From the NCBI GenBank assembly GCA_944320195.1, contig CALUGP010000005.1:1-64000 (forward strand): DNA of 64,000 nt, written 5' to 3'. The DNA comes from an uncultured Prevotella sp. (GTDB taxonomy: Bacteria > Bacteroidota > Bacteroidia > Bacteroidales > Bacteroidaceae). The position numbers were made by a program, and so were the translations under genes. Of this stretch, positions 7,454-16,297 are shown one piece after another (position 1 is the first letter of the stretch; every line of letters begins with the position of its first letter). The notes beneath the pieces were generated by a model. That model did no database searches. It saw nothing but the letters and a program-made list of their open reading frames with translations, and was not told the DNA's origin.

Positions 7454-8920
7454 CTAATCTTTCGTATCGGATGAAGCCCACAACAATCTCACACACGCAT
7501 TGCGATTGGCTTCCGTTGGATTGTAATCATTGATGCCACCGACCGAAACAGTTTCTATCATACAGGTGTCCACGCCACGTTCCCGCAACTGTCCTGCCAT
7601 ATAGGAAGCACGTCTTTGTGACAAACCGTTGTTGATGGAATCATTCCCTGTGGCACTGTCAGCCGCACCGATAATTTGGATGCGCAGCCCATATTTTTGG
7701 GCTATCCGAGCGATGCCGTCCAGATTGACCAATTGAGAATGGTCGGTAAGCCTGTCGGTGTTCAGCACAAAGAAGAAATAGATGGGCGGACCGATATACC
7801 TGCCGTCCATAAGCAAGGATGAAGTAATGGTATCGTTGTCTTGGAATGAGTTACTACCATTATTATAAATGGAAGCCTTGCCTTGTACCATATAAATGGT
7901 GTCCTTGTCATGAATAAAAGTGGTGTCGCCCTTATGCTTGCCTTTTTCCGATTGGGATTTGCGCAGCCTTGCACGTAGCGAGTTCAACCCACTGTAGTCA
8001 TTCTTTGGATAACCGCCTGTCGTTTCCTTGCTGTTATTATCTTTCATCGAAAAAAGCATATCCGCATATTTATCAAGCAGTCCTTCCAACTTCAATATCT
8101 TCTCCAATTCGGCGATAAAGCGGGCGTTCATGTCATCCTTCCGCCGGAGATGTTCATTCTCATCGCGCAAGCTGCTGGCGTAGCCGGTCAATTGTTCGTT
8201 ACGCTCAATGTAAGGGGAAGCATCAACAATATGTTTCCAACCTTTCTTGCCGATTGTGTAAGATAATCCAGCGGTCAGTGACAACATACGGTCGCCCCAT
8301 TTGTTACCTGCGCCCATACCATCAAAGTCCTTAAAAGTAGTGGCGCAGCCAAGTTCAGCCGTGAGATGCAGTCGGTCGGTCAGGCGGTATCGTCCTTGCA
8401 CTCCGTAAGAAACCGCAAAGGGTTGACGGTCAAGTTCGTCATTATGCAGAATGCCCAAGCCAACGTAGGGGACCAAATCCCAACGGAAATCATCTTTGGA
8501 GTGTGAGATACCTGAAAGCACGTTCCATATCAAGTCGGCATGGAGATGCTGAAAATTTCTTGATTCAAACAGGGCGTCCTTGAACTGCAAACCCTGGAAG
8601 GCGGCTCTCACACCGATGGCAGGCGTGAACCACTTGCCTACGGAAACAGACAATGCAGGTTTCGTGCGGTCAAAGATGTCACCACAACCAAGCGGCGAAC
8701 CGACAAATGCCGACACTCCGCCGGACATATTTACGAACCAGTCACCACGCCAAGGAGAAACCTCCACGACATTATCCAAATAAACCGGCTCCAACGATTG
8801 CAACAAATCCTCCCACCTGGGAAGGCTTTTCCATCGGATAGTATCCGTCACGGGAACATTGTACGCCCTTGCCATGAGCGGCAGGGACAATACGGATAGC
8901 AATAAAAATCTCCTTATCAT
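7454..8920 (-). CDS. OmpA-type outer membrane protein
   Basis: The product is 488 residues from the start MIRRFLLLSVLSLPLMARAY, a clear signal peptide. The ATG 10 codons earlier lies at the probable promoter. Residues of about 30-230 look like an eight-stranded beta-barrel (GDWFVNMSGGVSAFVGSP ... MLSLTAGLSYTIGKKGW). A charged coiled-coil-like linker (SLRDENEHLRRKDDMNARFI) follows. A C-terminal OmpA-like domain contains GLSQRRASYMAGQLRERGVD and ends NACVRLLWAS. It should sit in the outer membrane and grip peptidoglycan. Similar proteins occur in Bacteroidetes mobile elements; a surface or mating role is possible but unproven. It is a single-gene unit. Confidence 0.8.
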   Translation of the reverse strand: MIRRFLLLSVLSLPLMARAYNVPVTDTIRWKSLPRWEDLLQSLEPVYLDNVVEVSPWRGDWFVNMSGGVSAFVGSPLGCGDIFDRTKPALSVSVGKWFTPAIGVRAAFQGLQFKDALFESRNFQHLHADLIWNVLSGISHSKDDFRWDLVPYVGLGILHNDELDRQPFAVSYGVQGRYRLTDRLHLTAELGCATTFKDFDGMGAGNKWGDRMLSLTAGLSYTIGKKGWKHIVDASPYIERNEQLTGYASSLRDENEHLRRKDDMNARFIAELEKILKLEGLLDKYADMLFSMKDNNSKETTGGYPKNDYSGLNSLRARLRKSQSEKGKHKGDTTFIHDKDTIYMVQGKASIYNNGSNSFQDNDTITSSLLMDGRYIGPPIYFFFVLNTDRLTDHSQLVNLDGIARIAQKYGLRIQIIGAADSATGNDSINNGLSQRRASYMAGQLRERGVDTCMIETVSVGGINDYNPTEANRNACVRLLWASSDTKD

Positions 8921-9093
8921 ATTATTGATGTATTTGTTTTCGACTTGCAAAGAAAATGATTCATTGCGTCTGCAGAGAGGCTTTCTTTTCCTTTCAATTC
9001 CCGCTTAACAAGAATTTCAGTAGCGGAAATTTATCATACTGTCAATCATACTTCAAGCCGCATGAAAAAAGTCATTGGACACCACTTGATTTG

Positions 9094-10554
9094 TCATTTC
9101 CTGCGGACATTTTTACCTCCTTTCGGCTTCATCATCCGGCTTGCCTGCATCAGGCAGCGTCTTGCCCAAGCCCGGTCGTCCTCGTCCTCCTTGCGCCCCC
9201 AAGGCAGGTCGCTGTCGCCACCTCCACCACCGTGGCTTTCGGCGAATGTCGTTGCCAAGTCCACATAGTTTGCAAAGAGATAGATGGCACATTTGAAAAT
9301 GTCCTCCCCACGTTCGGCCACATCCTTCAGCAGCGTGTCATCGAATAGGCTTTGACCCTCGCCGTCTAATGCAGGCAGCAATGACTTGAACTCATGCAGA
9401 ATGTCTCCCAACAGGGCATCGGCAAGGCGGTAGCGCACCTGATGTTCCAAGTCGTAAGTCGCCGCTTTGAGGTCCCGGCGGTATTCCAACGCACGTTCCC
9501 GTGTTTCTTCCTCTATTTGGCGAAGTTCTGAGAGTTGCTTGTTCGCTATTTCCAATTTGTTGCGCTTGTCGGTGAGGTTGTCAAGCACTTTCTGCAAGTC
9601 AAGGTCGAGTTTGCTTATCTTCTTGCGCAGTTCCTCCGAATCGCCACGGCCTGCTTTCAACTCTTCCGCAAGGGCTTCCATCTCGGCAATCATCTGCTTT
9701 TTTTTCTCCTCTAAGTTGACGGTCATCGTACATAGTCCCTTTACCCGTTTCTCGGCAAAACGGATGTCAGCAAGCAACTCGCCGAGCAACTTTCTGTTGT
9801 TCTCAATCTGTTCCTCCAGGGTTGTGCATTCCTCACTCAACGCACGGCGGTATTCTTCCGTGGTGCGGTGTTTCGCACCAGTCACGGCGATGCTGTTGCC
9901 ACGTTTCATACCCCACTTTTCGTTCACCTTGGCAAACTCGTCATGGAGTGCGAAGAAACGCTTCTTGGAATCATAAATATTCCCTCCAAAAACTTTGTTG
10001 AATGAGATTTTATTCCGCTCATCCACCGGTATTACGGTGCAATGCACATGAGGGTTCAGTTCATCGAGGTGTACATAGAAACCGATGATGTTTTCCTCGC
10101 CCCAGTGTTCACACGCAAACCTGTACACATCCAGTGCCCAACGCTCTATGTCCTTGTTGCGCCGGATATGCGAATTGTCAGCCCCGTGCGTGAGGTCCAC
10201 CCTTTGGTTGCCAAAGGCTATTTCGTGCATCCTCTCTCTGGAGCCGCCAAATATGATGTTCGCCACGGTGCGGTACTTCGGTTCGCATAATTTCGCATTC
10301 GGGTCTGTGATGCCACGCTCACGCAGATTATCGGCCATACGTCCGGTGATAGTCCTTGACTTATCAACCGGCTGGATGATACCGCCTTTCACAACCTCGA
10401 AATTGAGGTGCTCACGGCTTCGGTCATAATTGCCATGCTTCGTTGCCCAGTCCCAACCCTTTTCCGTCCAATTGCGCTGGTGCTCGTCGCTTTGGCCCAC
10501 ACTCATACCCTTTCCGGGTCTGATGTCCAATACCTGTTTGATGTCATTTGCCAT
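9094..10554 (-). CDS. mobV: MobV-type relaxase (Mob/Pre family)
   Basis: This 486-residue protein has an N-terminal relaxase domain of the plasmid mobilisation/recombination type. NYDRSREHLNFEV lies near residue 45. The metal-binding catalytic signature HLDELNPHVH (HxDExxPHxH) lies near residues 161-171. The middle (about 230-380) is a long heptad-rich coiled coil, and the C-terminus is polar and basic (MMKPKGGKNVRRK). It would nick oriT and pilot the strand through a mating channel supplied by another element, because no conjugation pore genes are visible here. The hairpin-rich 10,560-10,740 region directly upstream is the likely oriT. Confidence 0.9.
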   Translation of the reverse strand: MANDIKQVLDIRPGKGMSVGQSDEHQRNWTEKGWDWATKHGNYDRSREHLNFEVVKGGIIQPVDKSRTITGRMADNLRERGITDPNAKLCEPKYRTVANIIFGGSRERMHEIAFGNQRVDLTHGADNSHIRRNKDIERWALDVYRFACEHWGEENIIGFYVHLDELNPHVHCTVIPVDERNKISFNKVFGGNIYDSKKRFFALHDEFAKVNEKWGMKRGNSIAVTGAKHRTTEEYRRALSEECTTLEEQIENNRKLLGELLADIRFAEKRVKGLCTMTVNLEEKKKQMIAEMEALAEELKAGRGDSEELRKKISKLDLDLQKVLDNLTDKRNKLEIANKQLSELRQIEEETRERALEYRRDLKAATYDLEHQVRYRLADALLGDILHEFKSLLPALDGEGQSLFDDTLLKDVAERGEDIFKCAIYLFANYVDLATTFAESHGGGGGDSDLPWGRKEDEDDRAWARRCLMQASRMMKPKGGKNVRRK

Positions 10555-10559
10555 AATTC

Positions 10560-10740
10560 AGTCTGTTTTTTCAGCTTGCTGCCGCCCTGGGCGGTTCCTG
10601 CATTTTGCCCGGTTGGGGCAAAGTGCGTATTAGGCTACGCAGGCAGAGCCTGTCTTCGTGGGCAAGCCCTGTCGTCAGAGTCGGAGGTCAAGACCTCCGT
10701 TAATACCCATCCCGTCTGTCGGGATACCATGCACTTGGTT
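10560..10740. other. Hairpin-rich leader of the relaxase gene, candidate oriT
   Basis: Short perfect inverted repeats crowd this 180-bp stretch: CCGCCC/GGGCGG, GCGTA/TACGC, GGAGGTC/GACCTCC and ATCCCG/CGGGAT. MobV systems nick beside such repeats immediately upstream of the mob gene. It lies between the relaxase start and the stop of the leftward winged-helix gene. The nic position cannot be read from sequence alone. Confidence 0.45.
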
Positions 10741-10772
10741 TGACGAAACTCAGCGCGGGGGAAGCAAGACGT

Positions 10773-11648
10773 TTAAACTTGGTTATCTGTTCCACCTGTG
10801 GACTTGGTTCCCTCGTGCGGTTTAAGTCCGTTATGGGGCTTTTCTTGCGTTATAAAGGGAAGATAATACTGCAGAATGATGTCGGCCGTTTCATCGCCGC
10901 TACAAGTGGCTTGCGCTTTCAGTGGGGTCTCAGCCTCAATGAGCCGCAGTCCGGCAAGCGTCAGCCGCTGAAGGAAACACGCAAGGTCTTTGCCGCATTC
11001 TTCCAAGAACAGCCGTTCAAGGGCTTCATTCACCCGTGTGTTGGCTGGAATGATGCCTGTGCGTTGGAGGATGGTATGGGCTATCAGCTTATGCAGACGT
11101 TCGCCTGTGGATGCTTGCCGGTCGGAGCGTTTGCCTGTCGGTTCGGTTACGAACAGCTTATCAGTTTCGGTTATGAAGTGTACAAGCATTTCCACCCATT
11201 CTTCAATGGTGAGGTATCCACACAGCCAGCGGTTCAAGAGCAGTTCCTCCTCCGACAACAAAGGGGTATTTATGTGTCCGTCTTCTGGCAATACACAAGT
11301 CATCGAGAGGATGAAATACCCACTGCGTCCTGTAACCTTGGCGACTTCCGATAATTCCAATTCGGTGAGGAATTTGCGCACCGTGTTACGATGCCAGTTC
11401 CAATGCTTGGCAAGCCCGCTGACCGTCAATGCCACCTGCCCTTGTGGCAAAGGCTTGGCGATGGCAGGGAACTCTTTCTTGTCCTTAGTGGAGAGGTCTA
11501 ACAAGTTGCGGAACGCCGCCAGTTTCGAGTGCTTCTCGTTCGATTCGGGATTGAGGAATGCAAGCAATCCGCTGTCAATTAGGATGCGGCATCTTGCCGC
11601 TTTTTCTTCTTTCATTCTTGGGGCTGTTTTAAGCGTTATTCTGTTCAA
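10773..11648 (-). CDS. Winged-helix protein next to mob, possible replication or regulatory protein
   Basis: This 291-residue basic, soluble protein has a recognisable helix-turn-helix around residues 74-95 (LTVSGLAKHWNWHRNTVRKF). That segment is followed by a wing-like strand (VTGRSGYFILSM). The rest is helical with no catalytic motif I can name. It lies upstream of the relaxase in the same direction, separated by the oriT-like region. A perfect 14-bp palindrome sits 30 nt 5' of its start, suggesting autoregulation. It could be the initiator (Rep) of the ancestral plasmid or a regulator of mobilisation; I cannot decide. Confidence 0.65.
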   Translation of the reverse strand: MNRITLKTAPRMKEEKAARCRILIDSGLLAFLNPESNEKHSKLAAFRNLLDLSTKDKKEFPAIAKPLPQGQVALTVSGLAKHWNWHRNTVRKFLTELELSEVAKVTGRSGYFILSMTCVLPEDGHINTPLLSEEELLLNRWLCGYLTIEEWVEMLVHFITETDKLFVTEPTGKRSDRQASTGERLHKLIAHTILQRTGIIPANTRVNEALERLFLEECGKDLACFLQRLTLAGLRLIEAETPLKAQATCSGDETADIILQYYLPFITQEKPHNGLKPHEGTKSTGGTDNQV

Positions 11649-11677
11649 TTGAGTAAAAATGGAATGGCAGGGGAAGG

Positions 11678-11691
11678 ACTTACATGTAAGT
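11678..11691. promoter_or_regulatory. Perfect 14-bp palindrome, putative operator
   Basis: ACTTACATGTAAGT is fully self-complementary and lies 30-43 nt upstream of the winged-helix gene start, where a dimeric repressor could overlap the promoter. Confidence 0.4.
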
Positions 11692-11715
11692 AATGATTCC
11701 GACAGCCTAAGTTCC

Positions 11716-11898
11716 TTATGACCATTTATAATAGGTGTCTACAATGCTATGAGGAAACTCCAAATAGTCATCCAACGTGTCAGGAAATGTGTTACGAGCC
11801 ACCTGCGAGGGATAAAACACGGTGCCGAATACGACTGTGGCCAACGTAATGCCAAGGGGCAGCATATGCGGTACGAAGAGCAGGATTACCGCTGCCAT
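11716..11898 (-). CDS. Small membrane protein, hypothetical
   Basis: This is a 60-residue protein beginning MAAVILLFVPHMLPLGITLA, with one or two hydrophobic helices and a polar C-terminus (DDYLEFPHSIVDTYYKWS). It starts 21 nt after the stop of another small membrane protein in the same direction, so the two probably form a pair. No family was recognised. Confidence 0.5.
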   Translation of the reverse strand: MAAVILLFVPHMLPLGITLATVVFGTVFYPSQVARNTFPDTLDDYLEFPHSIVDTYYKWS

Positions 11899-11919
11899 TG
11901 CCGCCCAGGAAAGGTGATG

Positions 11920-12207
11920 CTACCGTTGCAGGAAGTCAAACGCCCGTTCCGTGTTTTTGTGGGAATACAGGGCCAAACAGGCAATGGATGACAAGGCCAG
12001 TTCATGGACATTCCCAAAGAAATTCAGATGGTAGAAGTGGAACACCATGAGGGTGGCGAGCATTCCTAGCGTATAGCATCTGCGGAAGCTGCGCCTCCAA
12101 GCCATGCGCAAATAAAACTGGAGCATGGCAGGGCGTTTGCTCTTGTAGAGAAACGGCACGGCGGCATATGCAAGGATGTAAAGCATATAAAGGATTGGAA
12201 TAATCAT
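11920..12207 (-). CDS. Small membrane protein, hypothetical
   Basis: This 95-residue protein has an N-terminal transmembrane helix (MIIPILYMLYILAYAAVPFL). A strongly basic patch follows (RMAWRRSFRRCY), then further hydrophobic segments (LGMLATLMVFHFYH, ALSSIACLALYS). Basic residues after the first helix suggest an inner-membrane protein. It is the penultimate gene of the leftward operon that begins with the lipoprotein at 14,176. No function is assignable. Confidence 0.55.
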   Translation of the reverse strand: MIIPILYMLYILAYAAVPFLYKSKRPAMLQFYLRMAWRRSFRRCYTLGMLATLMVFHFYHLNFFGNVHELALSSIACLALYSHKNTERAFDFLQR

Positions 12208-12225
12208 TATCTTGTGGTTTAAGGG

Positions 12226-12576
12226 TTACAGTTCAAGTTCCAAGTTGATGAGTTTGTGCGAGGCGAGGTGGATGATGTCCTCCGCGTCCTGCATGGAAAG
12301 CGTGCCCAGCCTGCAGCGTTCCTTGAAGCCCGGCCGCCGTTTGAGCGAGTTCACCGCACGGTCAAGACGGTATTCGGGAATATCCCACACATGCCCTTTG
12401 GGGTATGCGCCATGTGCCGTCCGTGCCACCAAGGAAAGCACCCTGCAACGGACGGGGTGCAGCCCTCCGCCGGAGTGCAGCATGAAGTTGCACTCACGGT
12501 CTGTATCCAGCACGTCCACCCAAGTGCGGCATTCATGGATGGTGGCGGCGAGTTGCCTGTACAGGACTTCCTTCAT
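12226..12576 (-). CDS. Hypothetical protein
   Basis: This 116-residue soluble protein has no recognised domain. It begins MKEVLYRQLAATIHECRTWV and ends in a helical region (MQDAEDIIHLASHKLINLEL). Its ATG overlaps the stop of the preceding gene by 4 bases, so translation is coupled. Gene order suggests it works with the 150-residue partner, possibly as a small complex. Confidence 0.6.
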   Translation of the reverse strand: MKEVLYRQLAATIHECRTWVDVLDTDRECNFMLHSGGGLHPVRCRVLSLVARTAHGAYPKGHVWDIPEYRLDRAVNSLKRRPGFKERCRLGTLSMQDAEDIIHLASHKLINLELEL

Positions 12577-13025
12577 AGGCAGATGAAGTCTTTGAGCAGT
12601 TCCTCTTCCTTGACGGCGTACAGGAGTTTGCCGCCATTCGCCACTCTCGCAAGCTCCTCGCGGAGTTCGCTGCCCATCACTTCCAATGAATCGTAGAGGG
12701 TCACATAGAGCGTATCACACTCGATGCGGTCGTCGGCTTGCGCGTTCAACTTGTGCATGTGGCCGAAGCGGGGATTGGAGTAAGCACAGCACCGCTGGCC
12801 GAACGGGGTGTCTTTGCTCGGCACATGGTGGTAAAGGAGTTCCAGCTCCATCTGGTCCTCCAGCTCGTCGATAAGTTCCTCGATGGGATAAACTTTGGGC
12901 AGGCGGAAAGTGAGCAAGGCGTAATCCTCGTACACCTCCGCCCCTTGGAAAAGGCTTTGTGAAACCAACGCCGGCATCTGCAAGGATGCCAACGTTACAA
13001 AACGGTCAATTTGTTCTTTCTGCAT
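12573..13025 (-). CDS. Hypothetical protein
   Basis: This 150-residue acidic protein contains a central EELIDELEDQMELELLYHHV helix and a beta-rich second half. It has no signal peptide and no known motif. It follows the lipoprotein gene by 47 nt and overlaps the next gene by 4 nt, within a leftward operon of five genes (14,176 to 11,716). Confidence 0.6.
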   Translation of the reverse strand: MQKEQIDRFVTLASLQMPALVSQSLFQGAEVYEDYALLTFRLPKVYPIEELIDELEDQMELELLYHHVPSKDTPFGQRCCAYSNPRFGHMHKLNAQADDRIECDTLYVTLYDSLEVMGSELREELARVANGGKLLYAVKEEELLKDFICL

Positions 13026-13072
13026 ATAGTTGTAGTATGTTTGATTAGTTTCGGAATCGTTGGGGACAAGAT

Positions 13073-14176
13073 TTATTCATATCCCAAGATGAATGTTTTG
13101 ATCAGCAGCGCGGGTAACCCGTCGGCATCTAGCGGGAGATCCGACTCTTCCAATTTGTCCAAAGCCTTGGGTGTCATTTCCGCAAGCTTTTCCATTGTCC
13201 GCATCTGTTCCTCGTCCATGAGTGCGTAAGCAAAGCCGTCCAATGAAATCCACGGTTGAAGAATCATCCACAGGTAGGCTGTAGCCTGCCCGTCATCAAC
13301 CCGATGTAAACGGTGCAGACTCTCCAGACAGGCTTCCGCATTTTGCAACAACCGTCTGTTGTTACGCATCGCCAGCAGTATGACAACTTCTGATTTACCG
13401 AACACGGGATATTCATCGGCTGACAGGCTGATAATTCCGTGCATCACCTCGCCCGTTTTCTTTGTAATATCGTCAAGCGGTATGTTGCCAGTGCTCAATG
13501 TTGATAGATGGAGAAGAAACGAGCGGAAAGCCACATCCTCCTTTCGTAGGAAGTCAATGGCATCATGCTTGGTGCGGATGCCTTTAGCAAGTGAGCCATC
13601 CAGCAATCGGTTGTATTTGCCGATAACTTCTTTCGCGCTTCCTTTCAAAGGAGCGGCTGTACCGGCATCGTGGTAGAACAGATGAACGGAAGCCACTAAC
13701 TTTTGAGACACTGAATCCATCTCTATGTCATTCAATCCTCGCACCACGGCAAGGTAGTCGGAATAGCTCCACGTTCGGCTGTCAATCAAGCGAGACATTT
13801 GAAATTTGATGGAATCCCCAATGGAAATATGCCTGGCATCGGCATGGGCAGTCGTGTCACTTTCTAAGGTTGCCGAAACGGCAGTCTTCAATTTGCGCCA
13901 TTCCTGTACCAGTGATATAAGTTCTTCCACGTTCAAGGCCTTTTTTGACTTGATTATCGTGAACAATTCGTTATAAGAGACCAAGGCATCGCCTATTGAA
14001 TTGGGGGAATCATTGGAAACAGGTTGGCAACTTGCCAGCAATGTTGCCATAAAAGACAAAATGAAGATTAAAGTATGATTTTTTAGAGTCGGAAAGACAT
14101 GGCATTTTCCACTCATAAAGTGCAGAAATTTTGTTGGCCATTTGGTGGCTGGTTCATCCGATAGTATCCGTTTCAT
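13073..14176 (-). CDS. Putative lipoprotein, hypothetical
   Basis: The 367-residue product has a hydrophobic stretch ending in a lipobox (FILSFMATLLASC), after which mature residues begin CQPVSNDSPNS. The frame starts 46 residues earlier at MKRILSDEP. A promoter box (TAATTTTG) 26 nt before that ATG supports the long form, but an internal Met near the signal segment would give a conventional signal peptide. The remainder is helical and without catalytic motifs. It heads a leftward operon with two soluble and two small membrane proteins, perhaps an envelope-located accessory system. Confidence 0.65.
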   Translation of the reverse strand: MKRILSDEPATKWPTKFLHFMSGKCHVFPTLKNHTLIFILSFMATLLASCQPVSNDSPNSIGDALVSYNELFTIIKSKKALNVEELISLVQEWRKLKTAVSATLESDTTAHADARHISIGDSIKFQMSRLIDSRTWSYSDYLAVVRGLNDIEMDSVSQKLVASVHLFYHDAGTAAPLKGSAKEVIGKYNRLLDGSLAKGIRTKHDAIDFLRKEDVAFRSFLLHLSTLSTGNIPLDDITKKTGEVMHGIISLSADEYPVFGKSEVVILLAMRNNRRLLQNAEACLESLHRLHRVDDGQATAYLWMILQPWISLDGFAYALMDEEQMRTMEKLAEMTPKALDKLEESDLPLDADGLPALLIKTFILGYE

Positions 14177-14201
14177 CTTGGCAAATTTGATTTTGACGGT
14201 G

Positions 14202-14209
14202 CAAAATTA
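14202..14209 (-). promoter_or_regulatory. -7 box of the lipoprotein operon
   Basis: On the minus strand it reads TAATTTTG followed by C, matching TAnnTTTG, about 26 nt 5' of the start codon at 14,176. Confidence 0.55.
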
Positions 14210-14519
14210 TACCTTGCAGGCCATAATACCATATCTCTCCTACAACATTATCCATTCTTAGAAAATCATACTCCAAGTATGGTTTTTATAATTGTTTGCC
14301 AGTCTGTTAGTGGCTAAAATGTGCTATAAAAAAGGAATTGATTGCGGGAACGGGGATTTATGAAATTACAGCTATTCAAACGTAAATAATCGGCCCGGAC
14401 ATTTGCCACAACAAACAGGCAACACCCAAACTGGACAAAGAGCCAAGCAGGTGACATATGAAAAGAGAATTAAATTGGAAATTCAGCTTGGCGATGCAGG
14501 TTTTATCCTGCAAAAATCA

Positions 14520-14527
14520 TACTTTTG
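14520..14527 (+). promoter_or_regulatory. -7 box of the resolvase-like gene
   Basis: TACTTTTG matches TAnnTTTG, 30 nt before the ATG at 14,558. The upstream 14,230-14,510 stretch holds no gene that I can support, only AT-rich sequence and a short CATACT/AGTATG repeat. Confidence 0.55.
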
Positions 14528-14557
14528 CAGTCAGAATTAAATTTGGACTTAAACTAT

Positions 14558-15160
14558 ATGGCTAAGATTGGTTACATGCCGTATCTTCCCAAGTATGCGG
14601 AGGGAGCGGCTGATAGGAAGTGGATGGAGGATTTAGGCTGTGAGAACATCGTGGAAGAACAGCCGGTTGAAGGAGCGTACCGCTTGGGGTGGGACAGACT
14701 TTTGGCAAACATTGGCAAAGGCGACACGTTGGTCATATCCAAATTCGCCCATGTTGTCAAGGGAGCAAGGCAGTTGTCATTCTTTTTGGAACTCTGCCGG
14801 ATAAAATCCGTGCGCCTTGTTTCCTTGCATGACGGCATTGATTCAGGCAATGAACTGTTCCCGGAAACCAAAGTGTCTGATGTATTGAGTATGGTGGCCA
14901 AGCTGCCCGAAGAAGCCAACGCCGTGCGCAAGATGGTTTCCAAACCGGGCAGGCTGACAAAAGGGATTAAAGTGCTTTCACAGGCTGCATACGGTCGAAT
15001 GGAAAGGAAGAAACTGGTGGTAAACATGTACAAATGCGGCTATACCATCGAGGACATTTGGAAATCCAGCGGTTTCCGAAGCCGCAGTTCCATCTTCCGC
15101 GTATTGAAGGATGCTGGAGTGGAGTTGAAACGTTCCCGAAACAAGATGAAAGACAACTAA
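14558..15160 (+). CDS. Serine-resolvase-like protein lacking the catalytic serine
   Basis: This 200-residue protein follows the resolvase/invertase fold: MAKIGYMPYLPKYA, then RLGWDRLLANIGKGDTLVIS, SVRLVSLHDGIDSG and an AKLPEEANAVRKM helix. A C-terminal helix-turn-helix follows (GYTIEDIWKSSGFRSRSSIF). In active enzymes the first strand reads GYxRVS, with Ser as nucleophile. Here that position is GYMPYL, and the usual KxDRLGRS segment is KFAHVVKGAR. It therefore cannot work as a standard serine recombinase. It may be a DNA-binding architectural or regulatory derivative, or a decayed resolvase. It has its own promoter and runs against its neighbours. Confidence 0.8.
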   Translation: MAKIGYMPYLPKYAEGAADRKWMEDLGCENIVEEQPVEGAYRLGWDRLLANIGKGDTLVISKFAHVVKGARQLSFFLELCRIKSVRLVSLHDGIDSGNELFPETKVSDVLSMVAKLPEEANAVRKMVSKPGRLTKGIKVLSQAAYGRMERKKLVVNMYKCGYTIEDIWKSSGFRSRSSIFRVLKDAGVELKRSRNKMKDN

Positions 15161-15243
15161 AACAGGGGTTAGAAAAGATTTTATAAAAGGACTGTGCGCA
15201 AGTGTGATGGGACACCCATTGGCATCCCATCCACTCAGAAAAG

Positions 15244-15612
15244 TCAAGCGGTCTGCTTTTGCCGCGCCAAGGTGTTTCGGACGGCATCGTTCACTTGCGT
15301 CAACCAAATGTGGCTACCGCATGGAAGTTGCTGTTCGTCCAGGACAAAGGGCAGGGAATGGTCTGCCACTTGTACTTTCAACCGTTCTCCGTCAAAGCTA
15401 ATCCCTGTTAGCGTTCCGCTGCGTGTGCGACCGTCTTCGTCAGTCCAACCCATGCGGACATCACCGCCCAATGGCACGGATTGGAGTTGCCCCTCTTGAA
15501 TTGTTTGCCTGACGGCTTGCAGGGCGTTTCGCTTCATGCCGTCAAGGACAGTCACGATGGATTGGGGCATGGATGTTCTTGTTATCATAAGCTGTCCGTT
15601 TATGAAAAACAT
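15244..15612 (-). CDS. Hypothetical protein
   Basis: This 122-residue protein has a likely small beta-rich domain (GWTDEDGRTRSGTLTGISFD, then LKVQVADHSLPFVLDEQQLP). No motif was recognised. It overlaps the preceding gene by 13 nt if the first Met is used; an internal start (MITRTS) would give less overlap. It is the last gene of the five-gene leftward operon starting at 16,837. Confidence 0.55.
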   Translation of the reverse strand: MFFINGQLMITRTSMPQSIVTVLDGMKRNALQAVRQTIQEGQLQSVPLGGDVRMGWTDEDGRTRSGTLTGISFDGERLKVQVADHSLPFVLDEQQLPCGSHIWLTQVNDAVRNTLARQKQTA

Positions 15613-15959
15613 TCCTTCAAAAGAAACCGTCGGTATTCGGCTTCGTCCTTGCCCCGCTCGACGGCTTCATCGATGACACAGCCAAGTTCGTCAAAATACA
15701 CTTCCTCGCCGATGCACTCCGTGCCGGCATAGTTCTGCAAATAGACCTCGTAGTAGTCCAGTGCGTTGTAAGCGATGATGACATTGCCACGGAACAGCCG
15801 CCCGTTCACAGGGAATTTGAGGGCGGCCATGCCCTTGTATTCCGTTGCCACGAAATTTCCGATGCCCCATGAACAAATGACATTCAGCGGGGTCATGCCT
15901 ACCAGTTGGTCTTTGATGATGTTCGCCATTTCTAATACAAAATCCTTATCCATATTCAA
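15600..15959 (-). CDS. Hypothetical protein
   Basis: This 119-residue acidic protein starts MNMDKDFVLEMANIIKDQLV (the second Met, two codons on, is equally possible). It has a central WGIGNFVATEYKGMAALKF segment and a C-terminal helix. It is soluble, without a family I know. It lies 11 nt after the previous gene of the operon. Confidence 0.6.
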   Translation of the reverse strand: MNMDKDFVLEMANIIKDQLVGMTPLNVICSWGIGNFVATEYKGMAALKFPVNGRLFRGNVIIAYNALDYYEVYLQNYAGTECIGEEVYFDELGCVIDEAVERGKDEAEYRRFLLKECFS

Positions 15960-15970
15960 TTCTATTATGA

Positions 15971-16297
15971 TTAGTCAAAATTTTCTTCTTCCTCGATGAT
16001 TACGCTGACATTTCTTTTGCCATAGATGCGTTGGAATGCTTGCACTATAACATCAAACAGTCTGTCGCTTTCCGTGTACCCAATGTCCAGCTCCTTCGTC
16101 CAATAGTCAAAGTTGAAACCAGCCGTTTCGCCCGAATATCGGTCAGCCGTGTTGTAAACCGTGACGTCCACATAGTCGGTCGTGCCGCTTTGCAGGCTCA
16201 CCAAGTGGCCGTAATAGCAGAACTCCATGTTGTTGGAGGGGCTGGTGGTAATTTTCTCCACCAGCCTGTGAATGTAATTGTACCGTTTCCTGCTCAT
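15971..16297 (-). CDS. Hypothetical protein
   Basis: This 108-residue protein begins MSRKRYNYIHRLVEKITTSP and ends in a strongly acidic tail (IIEEEENFD). It is translationally coupled to the previous gene through an ATGA overlap. No domain was recognised. Confidence 0.6.
   Translation of the reverse strand: MSRKRYNYIHRLVEKITTSPSNNMEFCYYGHLVSLQSGTTDYVDVTVYNTADRYSGETAGFNFDYWTKELDIGYTESDRLFDVIVQAFQRIYGKRNVSVIIEEEENFD

Noticed and set aside
11716-14176. Lipoprotein operon as a conjugation pore or secretion system
   Set aside because: No VirB4-type ATPase, TraG/VirD4 coupling protein or other recognisable pore component is present; size and membrane content alone do not support it.
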